Positions 1 through 8,730 of a DNA stretch of 42,326 nt are shown one piece after another. Below the pieces are notes generated by a model. The model was not told where the DNA came from. It saw nothing but the letters and a program-made list of their open reading frames with translations, and did no database searches. How positions within the stretch are numbered: position 1 is the stretch's first letter; every line of letters begins with the position of its first letter. Origin of the DNA: Verrucomicrobiota bacterium. Its GTDB lineage: Bacteria > Verrucomicrobiota > Verrucomicrobiia > Chthoniobacterales > UBA10450. The DNA is taken from NCBI GenBank assembly GCA_003218475.1, contig QHNR01000067.1, positions 1 to 42,326 of the forward strand. The letters run 5' to 3'. The position numbers were made by a program, and so were the translations under genes.

Positions 1-419
1 TCAATCGCGGCAGAAGAGACGGCATCGAAACTGATATGCCTGTCGTAACCGACGAAGGTCTGATCGGAAAAACTACTAGCGTAAGTGACGTCATCTCGGT
101 TGTTTTGTTGGTTTCCGATGAAAACTGCCGCGTCGCCGCGTCCGTGGAAGGAAGCCGCGAGCAGGGGATCGTCTCTGGCCAGCGAGTAACGACCGGACTG
201 ACGCCACTTATGGACCTGAATTTCTTATCAAAGCAGGCTGACCTCAAACCCGGACAGAAAGTTTATACTTCCGGCGTAGGAGGCGTTTTCCCGTCGGGCT
301 TGCTCATCGGCGTGGTGAAGAGTTATCGCGTCCGGGAATTGGACGGACAAGCGCAACTGACCCCAGCGGTCGATCTCTCGCATCTGGAGGATGTGTTCGT
401 AGTAACAGGGCGAAGATGA
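1..419 (+). CDS. mreC: Rod shape-determining protein MreC, C-terminal part (5' truncated by window)
   Basis: The reading frame is open from base 3 with no start codon in the window, so the gene begins upstream. The visible 139 residues match the C-terminal beta domain of MreC: a 'DMPVVTDEGLIGK' segment, then 'GQKVYTSGVGGVFPSGLLIG', which is typical of the family. MreC is a periplasmic elongasome scaffold anchored in the inner membrane; it links MreB and MreD to PBP2. Its stop overlaps the next start as ATGA, so mreC, mreD and mrdA are probably translationally coupled. The ATG at 36 is internal and should not be taken as the start. Confidence 0.9.
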   Translation, partial: NRGRRDGIETDMPVVTDEGLIGKTTSVSDVISVVLLVSDENCRVAASVEGSREQGIVSGQRVTTGLTPLMDLNFLSKQADLKPGQKVYTSGVGGVFPSGLLIGVVKSYRVRELDGQAQLTPAVDLSHLEDVFVVTGRR

Positions 420-958
420 TATTCTTTTTTCTTCTGCTATTCCTTGTGCTGGCGGCTCAGATTGCGGAGCTTTTCATCCCAGCGCTTCCGTGGCTCTACA
501 ATGCGCATGTCTATATTGTGCCTGTAATTGTTTTTTATGGAGCAATGGCTCTCCCCTTTCCCTTTATGCTGGCGCTTGCTCTGTACGCAGGCGTTTTGCT
601 GGATGCGCTTACCGTGCAGGTGATTGGTGGAAAAGTTGAAATCTCAGCCGGATCGTCGATACTCATGTACGGTGTGCTGGCAGGAATAATGCATGGCCTC
701 AGACCGCTCTTTGCCCGCGGCCATTGGGAAGTGCATTGCATCCTGAGCGGCATTTTCACTTCGTTGATAGTTTTGGCGCAATACCTGATGATCACATTTC
801 GCCGTGGATCGGTCGTTTTTACCCGTGAAATTTGGTGGCAAATCGGCGGGCCCGGCATCGTTGCCATGCTCGTGGCACCGATCGTCTTCTGGTCTCTCCA
901 GTGGATAGGGCGGATGACGGCTTACCAGTACGGTCCTGAAAGGGGGCGATTCGAATGA
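416..958 (+). CDS. mreD: Rod shape-determining protein MreD
   Basis: This 180-residue hydrophobic protein has about five predicted membrane segments, the usual size and architecture of MreD. It is identified mainly by position between mreC and the PBP2 gene, with 4-base ATGA overlaps on both sides. MreD is an inner-membrane elongasome component that works with MreC and RodA/PBP2 in lateral wall synthesis. Sequence conservation in this family is weak, so the call rests on synteny plus topology. Confidence 0.82.
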   Translation: MIFFFLLLFLVLAAQIAELFIPALPWLYNAHVYIVPVIVFYGAMALPFPFMLALALYAGVLLDALTVQVIGGKVEISAGSSILMYGVLAGIMHGLRPLFARGHWEVHCILSGIFTSLIVLAQYLMITFRRGSVVFTREIWWQIGGPGIVAMLVAPIVFWSLQWIGRMTAYQYGPERGRFE

Positions 959-3228
959 ACAAAGGCCGCGTGGCTTCGCGTATCCGGATTCAGTTTCTCG
1001 GCTTACTGATGCTACTTGGCATGGGCGCTCTCGGGCTCAGGCTCTGGTGGATACAAGTGGCGCACGGCGCGGAATGGACTTCACAGCTTCGTGGCAGTTC
1101 TCAAGCGACTGTGCGCATCCCATCCGTGCGCGGTGAGATTAAAGACCGCAACGGCGTGACTCTGGTCCAGAACCGCGCCAGCTACGAGGTCGATTTCTAT
1201 TTGCCGGAAATGGTCAAAGGGTATCGCGAACGCTTTGGTTCGCCGCCATTGAGTGAATATCGAGCAATCATTAACGGCATGCCGAAAGATCAGAAGGAGC
1301 CAGACATCATTAAAATTGTAAATGACGGCATCGTCCCACGCCTTAACGATCTCGATCTGGCGCGCGACTACAATGCGGGCAAGCTGCAGCGACACTTCCG
1401 CAACGACACGGAGGTCCCGTTCTCCTATATCAAGGACATTGACTTTCCGATGATGGCAAAGTTTTCGGAGCACGATGTCGGATTACCGGGAGTGGACATC
1501 GCGATCAAACCGGTGCGCTCTTATGTTTATGGCGCGCTGGCCGCCCACATTCTTGGTTATGTCGGTATGCCTGACGACATCGACAAAGAGGAAGCGAGGA
1601 AGTTCACCTTCTATCAGCAGGACGTGGAAGGAAAATCCAACATCGAAAAAACGATGGACGAATACCTGCGCGGGAAACCCGGTGTGCGTTATTTGCGCAA
1701 GAATGCGAAGGGGACAATCGAGGGCGTCCTGCGCGAAGATCCTCCACAACAAGGCGCCAACGTTTTCATGACGATTGACGCACGTATTCAGGCGATTGCG
1801 GAGGAAGCGCTGCGCGCCGTAAGCCGGGCCGGTGCGGTGGTTGTCGATCCAAACAACGGCAACGTCCTGGCAATGGCTACTGTTCCCTCATTTGATCCAA
1901 ATACTTTCATCCCCAGCATCAAGGCGAAGGATTGGCAAGCGCTGCAAAAAGACGAGGGCGATCCGCTGGTCAACCGTGCAATCAGCTGCCTGCCGCCGGG
2001 CTCAACGTTCAAGCTCATCACGTCACTCGCCGGTCTGCGCGGCACGAAAAATCTCGCAAGCGCCAAATACAGCTGCGGTGGCGGCGTGAGTTACGGCGAC
2101 CATTTCTTCCAATGCTGGGCGGCCGAAAAACATTACACGCACGGCACAATTGGGTTGGCCGATGCGATCAAGGTGTCGTGCGACTCCTTTTTCTATCAGT
2201 ACGGTAATGCAGCCAGCATTCAGTCGATTGACCACGTTGGCAAGATGTTGGGCATTGGCGAGGAATCGGGCCTGCAACTTACGGGCGAACAGACCGGCAA
2301 CATGCCAGGACCCGAGTGGATGCAAATTCACCATCCCCAGGAGAGGTGGTCACAAGCTCAGACCGCCAATGTCTCAATCGGTCAGGGATACACGCTTGTT
2401 TCACCCTTGCAACTGGCGATGGCCTACGTGGCGATCGCAAATGGCGGTATATGCTATTACCCCCGTCTGGTCGATAAAGTTTTGAAGCAAGACGGCTCTC
2501 CGGTGTTGGATGGGCAAGGCAATCCAGCGGCGCCACCGCCGCGTGTGCGATCGGATTTACGGCAGGAAATCTCCCCTGACCAAATCGAGCTGGTCCGCAA
2601 AGGCCTTTGGAAGGTTGTTAATGAAGACGGCGGCACCGGCGGTAGAGCACGTTTGAAAGATTGGGTCGTAGCGGGGAAAACCGGCACAGCGCAGGCCACG
2701 GTGCGGGGACATAAGGATACCACCGCATGGTTCGCCTGCTTTGCGCCCTTTGAAAAGCCGAAGTACGTCGTTGCGGTGATGGTGCAAGGCGGCGAGCACG
2801 GCGGCAGCGTAGCCGGCCCAGTCGCCGATAGAATCTTGGAGCGCTCGCTCGCACTAGATGAGGGCAAATTCGACATGCAGGTGGCCTGGCTCCCACCCGC
2901 GCACAAGGCCAATCCGTTCCAAATGATCAAGGATGTGACTTATCACGACAAGGGCGGGAATCTCGGAGCCGAGGACGAAGAGAACGCCGGCGATTCGCAA
3001 AATGCCACTGCCCAAATGGCAAGCTCAGACGCGTCGCCTGATGTCGAACCCGAAGCGGATTCTCAAGGGAAAGTGCGACGAAGAGGCACCGCTGCCGCGG
3101 CGCGGGCTGTTCCGGCTGCGCCGCCGGCTCCCCGCAACTTCTTTCAACGGCTCTTTGGAATACGCCCTCAACCGGCGCCTGCGCCGGCGCCCCCGCCGCC
3201 CAGCCGTCGGCGCGGAACAACACGATGA
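955..3228 (+). CDS. mrdA: Penicillin-binding protein 2 (elongasome transpeptidase) with Pro/Ala-rich tail
   Basis: This 757-residue class B PBP is the peptidoglycan transpeptidase of the rod complex. A single N-terminal membrane anchor lies at about residues 12-36, the dimerisation domain follows, and then the transpeptidase domain. The active-site motifs are present: SxxK as S350-T-F-K353 within 'PPGSTFK', S408-C-D410 at the SxN/SxD position, and K575-T-G. Paired Cys residues ('YSCGGG', 'FFQCW') flank the active site, as in other PBP2s. The roughly 110 residues after the catalytic domain are acidic and then Ala/Pro/Arg-rich low complexity, ending in a proline-rich segment; this is longer than the usual 600-650-residue PBP2. 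It overlaps mreD by ATGA. No rodA follows; rng is next. Confidence 0.93.
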   Translation: MNKGRVASRIRIQFLGLLMLLGMGALGLRLWWIQVAHGAEWTSQLRGSSQATVRIPSVRGEIKDRNGVTLVQNRASYEVDFYLPEMVKGYRERFGSPPLSEYRAIINGMPKDQKEPDIIKIVNDGIVPRLNDLDLARDYNAGKLQRHFRNDTEVPFSYIKDIDFPMMAKFSEHDVGLPGVDIAIKPVRSYVYGALAAHILGYVGMPDDIDKEEARKFTFYQQDVEGKSNIEKTMDEYLRGKPGVRYLRKNAKGTIEGVLREDPPQQGANVFMTIDARIQAIAEEALRAVSRAGAVVVDPNNGNVLAMATVPSFDPNTFIPSIKAKDWQALQKDEGDPLVNRAISCLPPGSTFKLITSLAGLRGTKNLASAKYSCGGGVSYGDHFFQCWAAEKHYTHGTIGLADAIKVSCDSFFYQYGNAASIQSIDHVGKMLGIGEESGLQLTGEQTGNMPGPEWMQIHHPQERWSQAQTANVSIGQGYTLVSPLQLAMAYVAIANGGICYYPRLVDKVLKQDGSPVLDGQGNPAAPPPRVRSDLRQEISPDQIELVRKGLWKVVNEDGGTGGRARLKDWVVAGKTGTAQATVRGHKDTTAWFACFAPFEKPKYVVAVMVQGGEHGGSVAGPVADRILERSLALDEGKFDMQVAWLPPAHKANPFQMIKDVTYHDKGGNLGAEDEENAGDSQNATAQMASSDASPDVEPEADSQGKVRRRGTAAAARAVPAAPPAPRNFFQRLFGIRPQPAPAPAPPPPSRRRGTTR

Positions 3229-3297
3229 ACTCCCGGTCAGAACCACTGCAGCAGGACCATCTCAGTTTGCTTATGACCGCTCAACTACTTCAGTTTT

Positions 3298-4872
3298 ATG
3301 ATAGACAAGGTAAAAAAGATTTTGGGCCTTTCCTCTCGAAAGACCGGCAACAAGCTCATACTCAGCGTGGAAAAACTCGAATGCCGTGTCGCCCTACTCG
3401 AGAACGGCCGGCTAGAGGAATACAGCGTCGAACGTAAGAGCTCGCGGAACATCGTCGGCAGCATTTACAAGGGTAAAGTTAGAAACATCGAGATGGGTTT
3501 AAAGGCGATGTTTGTTGACATCGGCTTTGAAAAAAACGCGTTCCTTCATTTTTGGGATGCAATTCCGGCTGCGCTTGACAGCGGCATTGAAGAAATCGAT
3601 CGGCGGGGGAACAAGCGGCCTCGAAAACGGATCACTGTAAAAGACATACCGAGCATTTACCCGGTCGGCTCGGATGTAATTGTGCAGGTAACCAAAGGCC
3701 CGATCGGCACGAAAGGGCCGAGGGTGACAACCAATCTCAGTTTTCCTGGGCGCTATCTGGTTCTCATGCCGTTCAGTGATCACAGCGGTATCTCGCGAAA
3801 AATCGAGAACCCAAAAGAACGCGAGCGGCTACGGAGAATTTTGCGCGAGCTAGAGGTTCCCGAAGGTGTTGGACTCATCATTCGCACGGTAGGTGAAGGC
3901 CAGCGTGCCAGATACTTCGTACGCGATCTGCGCTTCCTGCTCGATCAGTGGGCCAAAGTCGAACAGGCCATTCGGGAAGAGCCAGCTCCGTGCTGCCTCT
4001 TCGAGGAACCTGATCTGGTTGAGCGAACCGTGCGCGATTTTCTGACCGAAGAAATCGATCAGGTCGTTTGCGATGATCGCGCATCAACAGACAGGATGAC
4101 CGAGATGATTGGCCAGATTTCCCGGCGCGCGAGAAACCGGGTCCATTTCTACGATGGTGCGACGCCGATTTTCGAGACTTACGGCGTGCAAAAGCAAATT
4201 GACGACGCTTTTCACCGACAAGTTTGGTTGAAGTGTGGTGGCTACATTGTAATCGACGAGACCGAAGCGCTGGTAGCGATTGATGTGAATACCGGCCGCA
4301 ACAAGGGCGGACGCGATGTGGAGAAAACAATTTTGCAGACAAACCTGGAGGCGGCGGATGAAATCGCCCGCCAGCTTCGGTTGCGGAACATCGGTGGTTT
4401 GATCATAAGCGATTTCATTGACATGAAGGGCCGTAGAGATCAGCAGGCAGTCTATAATTTGATGAAGGAGCGGCTCACCCGCGACAAGGCCAGAACGCAT
4501 GTGCTTCCCGTTTCACAACTCGGCCTCATGGAGATGACCCGCCAAAGAGCGCAGGAAAGCCTGAGCGACACCATCTACGAAAACTGCCCCTATTGTGCCG
4601 GGCGCGGAGTTGTGAAGACCTCCATGACTACAAGCGTGGAATTGCACAGGACTTTGAACACCGTCATGCGCAAGTACCAGGACAGCATTCACGAGATTCG
4701 CGTGATCCTTAACCCTGACGTCTTAAAGCGATTAAAAGAGGAAGATGAAGAACTGCTGGTGGAGCTGGAGCGCCGTTACGCAGGTCGTCTAATGTTTCGC
4801 GGTGATCCTACGTTTCACCATGAGAAGTTCGTCATTACGGACGCGATTACCGGGGCGGAACTGAAACCCTAA
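3298..4872 (+). CDS. rng: Ribonuclease G/E family endoribonuclease
   Basis: This 524-residue protein has the RNase G layout: a short N-terminal extension, an S1-like RNA-binding region at about 50-150, and the RNase E/G catalytic domain at about 150-430. The Mg-binding aspartates are recognisable as D329 in 'AIDVNTGR' and D372 in 'IISDFIDMKGRRD', followed by the Zn-link C430-P-Y-C433. There is no long RNase E scaffold tail, so RNase G is the better name. It cleaves single-stranded AU-rich RNA in rRNA maturation and mRNA turnover. Position downstream of mreCD matches the mre-rng neighbourhood of other Gram-negatives. The ATG at 3298 lacks an obvious ribosome-binding site and follows mrdA after 69 bases. 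Confidence 0.93.
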   Translation: MIDKVKKILGLSSRKTGNKLILSVEKLECRVALLENGRLEEYSVERKSSRNIVGSIYKGKVRNIEMGLKAMFVDIGFEKNAFLHFWDAIPAALDSGIEEIDRRGNKRPRKRITVKDIPSIYPVGSDVIVQVTKGPIGTKGPRVTTNLSFPGRYLVLMPFSDHSGISRKIENPKERERLRRILRELEVPEGVGLIIRTVGEGQRARYFVRDLRFLLDQWAKVEQAIREEPAPCCLFEEPDLVERTVRDFLTEEIDQVVCDDRASTDRMTEMIGQISRRARNRVHFYDGATPIFETYGVQKQIDDAFHRQVWLKCGGYIVIDETEALVAIDVNTGRNKGGRDVEKTILQTNLEAADEIARQLRLRNIGGLIISDFIDMKGRRDQQAVYNLMKERLTRDKARTHVLPVSQLGLMEMTRQRAQESLSDTIYENCPYCAGRGVVKTSMTTSVELHRTLNTVMRKYQDSIHEIRVILNPDVLKRLKEEDEELLVELERRYAGRLMFRGDPTFHHEKFVITDAITGAELKP

Positions 4873-5014
4873 GGCAGGTCAAAAAGGACTTGCAATCTTT
4901 GGAGGCCTGGCTCAGACTCGCGACATCCCAGCCAAGGAGCGAATTTCGTTATTGACTTGGACGCTCCGAAATGCTTGGAGTGTAAAGGGAAAATTTAACC
5001 AAAAGGAGAAATAA

Positions 5015-5716
5015 ATGAAAGGATTAGTGTTATGCCTGTTAGGGCTCGGGGCGATCGCTTCGGCAGCTTTTGCTGGAACCGAGTATTCCGGGAAGGAAAT
5101 GAAACAGGTAGCTCCACCACCCTGCCCGGAGTGGTACGCCGATAACGAGTTTAACGTGAGTCTCTGGGGCACGTACGTGTTTACCGGAAACAATTGGCAA
5201 AATGACCGCTACATCGAGGCCGATCACGCCTGGGGCGGTGGCATCGATCTCAAATACTTCTTTCACCGTTATTTCGGTGTCGGGATTGAAGGCTGGGCGG
5301 TTGATGCGAGGCAGGCACGCCAAAATATCTTCGTCGATTTCAGCGACGGCATTTTTGAGAACAGCGTTACTCACGAGAGCAACGCCATCGGTGCTGTGTT
5401 GGGTACTTTGACGTTGCGTTATCCCTTTCACTGTTCGCGCTTTTCGCCCTACATTTTTGGCGGCGGCGGCGCAATTTTTGGTGGCGGCCAGAAGCGAATC
5501 GATGAGCGATTTACTGAACCCGGAGAGGGATTCGACGTTATCCAGACGGTTGGTCATACGGATAGCGAGACGAAGGCATTGGGCCAGGTCGGCGGCGGCT
5601 TGGAAATTCGCCTTACGCCGCATATCGGTTGGGTCAGTGATTTCAGCTGGAATTTTGTGGATGGGAGCAATAACAACTTCGGCATGGCCCGCACGGGCGT
5701 AAATTTCGCCTTCTAA
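5015..5716 (+). CDS. Outer-membrane beta-barrel protein (OmpA-barrel-like), secreted
   Basis: The 233-residue product starts with a clean signal peptide: MKG, a hydrophobic stretch, and 'AFAG' as the likely cleavage site. The remainder alternates polar and aromatic residues and Gly-rich turns, with a C-terminal '...GVNFAF' ending in Phe, as expected for an 8-stranded outer-membrane barrel. A strong AAAAGGAG ribosome-binding site lies 7 bases before the ATG. The gene stands alone between rng and thiH and ends in a strong intrinsic terminator. The exact ligand or function cannot be read from the sequence; porin-like or structural roles are both possible. Confidence 0.75.
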   Translation: MKGLVLCLLGLGAIASAAFAGTEYSGKEMKQVAPPPCPEWYADNEFNVSLWGTYVFTGNNWQNDRYIEADHAWGGGIDLKYFFHRYFGVGIEGWAVDARQARQNIFVDFSDGIFENSVTHESNAIGAVLGTLTLRYPFHCSRFSPYIFGGGGAIFGGGQKRIDERFTEPGEGFDVIQTVGHTDSETKALGQVGGGLEIRLTPHIGWVSDFSWNFVDGSNNNFGMARTGVNFAF

Positions 5717-5741
5717 GCCGTCCGCGAGAACATTTGCTACG

Positions 5742-5776
5742 GCGGCGTCCGGAAACACCGGACGCCGCTTTTTTTT
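5742..5776 (+). terminator. Rho-independent terminator after the barrel gene
   Basis: A perfect 11-bp GC-rich stem (5742-5752 with 5758-5768) closes a 5-base AAACA loop and is followed by eight T residues (5769-5776). It begins 25 bases after the barrel protein stop codon and separates that gene from thiH. Confidence 0.93.
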
Positions 5777-5890
5777 GTAGCCGCAGGGAAAGGAGCGGCG
5801 GCTTTCGAATCGCTGAACCTCTGGTTTGGTTCTCTGAATCAAAGTGTTGATTGCGTTTGCGAATGCAGGTCTGCGCACGAAATTATTCTG

Positions 5891-7015
5891 ATGTCATTCA
5901 TCGGGACTCTTGACAATTTGGCTCTGAAGAAATCGGAGTTGGTCGAGCGATTTGAGCATCTAATCGCGCCCAAAGCCGACGAGGAGGTCGAAACGATGGC
6001 GCAAACTTCGCGCGCGCTAACGCTGCAAAATTTCGGACGGACAATGCGGCTGTTTGCTCCGCTTTATCTTTCCAACGAATGCATCAACAACTGCCAGTAT
6101 TGCGGTTTCTCACGCGATAATCCCATTCTCCGTGTCACGCTCGACGTCGATGAAGTCGTCGCCGAAGCGCAGCATCTCGCTCGCCAGGGATTTCGCCAAA
6201 TTCTCCTCGTCGCGGGCGAGCATCCGAAATTTGTGAGCCCCGATTATCTCGCTGAATGCGTGCGCTCGCTCACGCCGGATTTTTCATCGATTTCGATCGA
6301 GGTCGGTCCGATGAAAACGGAGAATTACATGCCGATTGTCGAGGCCGGTGCGGAGGGCCTCGTCGTTTATCAGGAAACCTACAATCGCGGCGTCTATGCC
6401 GAAATGCATACTGCCGGGCCGAAGCGCGATTTCAATTTTCGGCTCGATTGCGTCGAGCGCGGGTATGCTGCTGGGTTTCGCCGACTCGGCATCGGCGCAT
6501 TGATTGGTTTATCGCGTTGGCGGGACGAAGCCATCGCGCTCGCAGCGCATTTGGAACATCTGTTTAAACATTGCTGGCAGGCGCAAATCACAGTGAGCCT
6601 GCCGCGGTTGCGCCCGGCGGCTGGCGGTTTCCGTCCGCTTTTCTCGATGACGGATCGCGAGTTGGCTCAGCTGGTCTGCGCCTTGCGGATTACTTTTCCG
6701 CAGCTTGGAATCGTGCTCAGCACCCGTGAGCGCGCGGCGCTGCGGGATTCACTGGCTTTAATTGGCGTAACGATGATGAGCGCTGGCAGCCACACCGAGC
6801 CTGGCGGTTATACCCGGCAAGGCCGCGAACATCTCCATCGCACCGTCCGCGGTCGCATCGTTGCGCCCGAATACCAGGACTGCGAAGACGAACTTGCCAC
6901 CGGCCAATTCGAGATCAGCGACGAACGTTCTCCGGCGGAAATCGCCGCTGTCCTTCGCCGCCGTGGCATTGAGCCGGTCTGGAAAGATTGGGACCAGGCT
7001 CTCTGCGGACCGTGA
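5891..7015 (+). CDS. thiH: 2-iminoacetate synthase ThiH (radical SAM tyrosine lyase)
   Basis: This 374-residue protein cleaves tyrosine to dehydroglycine (2-iminoacetate) and p-cresol for the thiazole half of thiamine. The radical-SAM [4Fe-4S] motif is C64-x3-C68-x2-C71 in 'CINNCQYCGF'. Downstream 'GALIGLSRWRDEA' and 'MMSAGSHTEPGGY' resemble conserved ThiH segments. Having ThiH rather than ThiO implies an oxygen-independent route. thiS overlaps the stop by 4 bases (GTGA). thiG, thiF and thiE are not in the window. I see no convincing TPP riboswitch upstream. Confidence 0.92.
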   Translation: MSFIGTLDNLALKKSELVERFEHLIAPKADEEVETMAQTSRALTLQNFGRTMRLFAPLYLSNECINNCQYCGFSRDNPILRVTLDVDEVVAEAQHLARQGFRQILLVAGEHPKFVSPDYLAECVRSLTPDFSSISIEVGPMKTENYMPIVEAGAEGLVVYQETYNRGVYAEMHTAGPKRDFNFRLDCVERGYAAGFRRLGIGALIGLSRWRDEAIALAAHLEHLFKHCWQAQITVSLPRLRPAAGGFRPLFSMTDRELAQLVCALRITFPQLGIVLSTRERAALRDSLALIGVTMMSAGSHTEPGGYTRQGREHLHRTVRGRIVAPEYQDCEDELATGQFEISDERSPAEIAAVLRRRGIEPVWKDWDQALCGP

Positions 7016-7212
7016 CGATCGCACTCAATGGCGAATCGGTCGATACCCGCGAAGCAAAAACGATCGCGGAGCTAATCGATCGGTGTGAGCTGCCTCCGCA
7101 ATCGATTTTGGTGGAGCACAACGGCCTCGCCGTGCATCGACATGAATGGGCAGAGCGCCTACTAGCCGAAGGCGACCGACTAGAATTTATTCGAGTCGTA
7201 GCTGGCGGCTAA
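7012..7212 (+). CDS. thiS: Sulfur carrier protein ThiS
   Basis: This 66-residue ubiquitin-fold protein ends in the diagnostic '...VVAGG'; the terminal GlyGly is adenylated and thiocarboxylated to deliver sulfur for thiazole formation. The GTG start at 7012 is chosen because it overlaps the thiH stop (GTGA). It gives the normal ThiS length and an N-terminus reading 'TIALNGES', whereas the in-frame ATG at 6988 would add eight unconserved residues. It ends 4 bases from the convergent NfeD gene. Confidence 0.9.
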   Translation: MTIALNGESVDTREAKTIAELIDRCELPPQSILVEHNGLAVHRHEWAERLLAEGDRLEFIRVVAGG

Positions 7213-7216
7213 CTGT

Positions 7217-8647
7217 TCAGCTTTGCGCCGCGCTCTTCACCACGACGCGCATTCCATCGGTTTGTATGACGGTGACTGGTGTTTGCGAGGCGATGAATTC
7301 GCCTTCAGTGATAACATCGACGATGTGATCCGCAAAACGCGCCTTTCCGCTGGGTCGCAAAACTGTCACTGCGGTGCCGTGGGTTCCGGGCGTCAGCGCG
7401 AGTGCGGTCGCGAATTGTCGTGGTACGCCAGCGAGTGATGGGCCCGGTGGATTTGAATCCATCAAAGCAAATCGTCGATAAATGCTAGTGCGCGGCAGAT
7501 AGCGCGCGAGCAGAGCGATGACGATGAATGCTCCCACAATTGCGATGAACATGTTGAGCAGCGGCATCGCAAGCATTTTACCGGTCGGAAAAAAATCTTG
7601 ACCGGGATAGCGATCAACCATCGCCCAGAGCAATGACGCGAGCATTAGAAACACGCCGATGACACCGAAAACGATCGTGCTATGCGCAAAGAAAAGTATC
7701 TCGATCAACACGAGCACCATTCCGAGAATAAAGAGCGCGACGACTTCCCAGCCGGCGAGCCCGGCCAGATAATGCCCCAAGAAGAACAGCGCGAAACAAA
7801 TCGCAGAAATAATTCCCGGCCATGTCGCGCCCGGAATCTTGAATTCGAGATACGCGCCGAGGATTCCTCCGAGCAGCAGCAATGGCGCAAGCGCAGTGAT
7901 CCAAAAGGCGATCTGCTCAAAGCCCGTCGCTTCTACAGTGACGAGGTTGCCTTTGAGTCCTGCTTTTTTGGTTAGATCGGCAATCGAATCGACGACGCCT
8001 TCTGCGAATAACGGTTTACCATGAATGCGTTCGGTCGCTTCTTGAGCATTCAGGGTGAGGATCGCCCCCTTGGGGTGAACAACGCGCTCGCCGATTTTCA
8101 CTTCCTTCTCTCTGTTCATGAATGCCTCAGCGATGTCGGGATTGTGTCCGTTTTTGATCGCAGAACTCCGGATGAGAGCAGACCAATACGAAATCGTTTT
8201 CTCTTTCGCCGTGGCGGGAAGGTCTTCGCCGGTTGGGAGAATCGGCGCCGCGGCGCCAATGGCGCTCACGGACGCCATGAAAATGTGTTGCGTGGCGATA
8301 GCGATAACCGCGCCGGCCGATCCAGCGTTTGTGTTGATGAAGGTGTATGTGGGGATCTTAGTTTGATTGAGCGCGTTCACGATATCTGCGGCCGTGTCCA
8401 GCCGCCCGCCGTACGTGTTCATCTCAAAAATGATCGCGGAGGCTTCGTTGCTCTCGGCTGTTTTCACCGCACGCCGCAAAAATGCCAGAAGCGAAGGTGC
8501 AACGTCACCTCGCAATGGCACGACAGCCACGTCGCCTTTGTGAATCGCTTCGCGGCCTTGAATACTTGGCGGCACGACAAGAAATAATGCTGCAGCAATT
8601 GCGATCGCTCTCACCCCCATCCTGTCCCACAAAGAGCAAAGGGGCAT
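7217..8647 (-). CDS. NfeD-family membrane-bound serine protease (ClpP-class, long form)
   Basis: This roughly 476-residue protein has an N-terminal signal or anchor, a ClpP/crotonase-fold protease domain ('NTYGGRLDTAADIV', then 'NAGSAGAVIAIA' carrying the likely nucleophile Ser), about five membrane helices, and a C-terminal OB-fold NfeD domain. Long NfeD proteins are membrane-associated and are usually linked to stomatin-like partners and membrane quality control. No stomatin/SPFH gene is next to it here. The start is uncertain: ATGs at 8674, 8647 and 8620 all precede the hydrophobic segment. 8647 is preferred for a GAGA just upstream. It is divergent from dnaG and convergent with thiS. Confidence 0.85.
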   Translation of the reverse strand: MPLCSLWDRMGVRAIAIAAALFLVVPPSIQGREAIHKGDVAVVPLRGDVAPSLLAFLRRAVKTAESNEASAIIFEMNTYGGRLDTAADIVNALNQTKIPTYTFINTNAGSAGAVIAIATQHIFMASVSAIGAAAPILPTGEDLPATAKEKTISYWSALIRSSAIKNGHNPDIAEAFMNREKEVKIGERVVHPKGAILTLNAQEATERIHGKPLFAEGVVDSIADLTKKAGLKGNLVTVEATGFEQIAFWITALAPLLLLGGILGAYLEFKIPGATWPGIISAICFALFFLGHYLAGLAGWEVVALFILGMVLVLIEILFFAHSTIVFGVIGVFLMLASLLWAMVDRYPGQDFFPTGKMLAMPLLNMFIAIVGAFIVIALLARYLPRTSIYRRFALMDSNPPGPSLAGVPRQFATALALTPGTHGTAVTVLRPSGKARFADHIVDVITEGEFIASQTPVTVIQTDGMRVVVKSAAQS

Positions 8648-8730
8648 TCTCTCAATTTGGGCAACAATCCGCATCGCGTAAGTTTGACATCGCTTCCAAA
8701 GCCAAACGAGGCAAAAATAATCAGGCGCGC

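Noticed and set aside
4952-4986. Sigma-70 promoter for the barrel gene (TTGACT at 4952)
   Set aside because: A good -35 hexamer is present, but no acceptable -10 occurs at 16-18 bases; TGTAAA lies 23 bases away.
5039-5878. Minus-strand frame of 279 codons opposite the outer-membrane protein
   Set aside because: It crosses the strong terminator and lacks an RBS or domain; the plus-strand gene has signal peptide, RBS and barrel pattern.
5777-5890. TPP riboswitch in front of thiH
   Set aside because: Thiamine genes often carry one, but the 114-base leader lacks the conserved thi-box helices that I could recognise.
8482-8730. N-terminal extension of DnaG upstream of 8731
   Set aside because: It overlaps the divergent NfeD gene and has no primase similarity; conserved primase sequence begins at the ATG at 8731.
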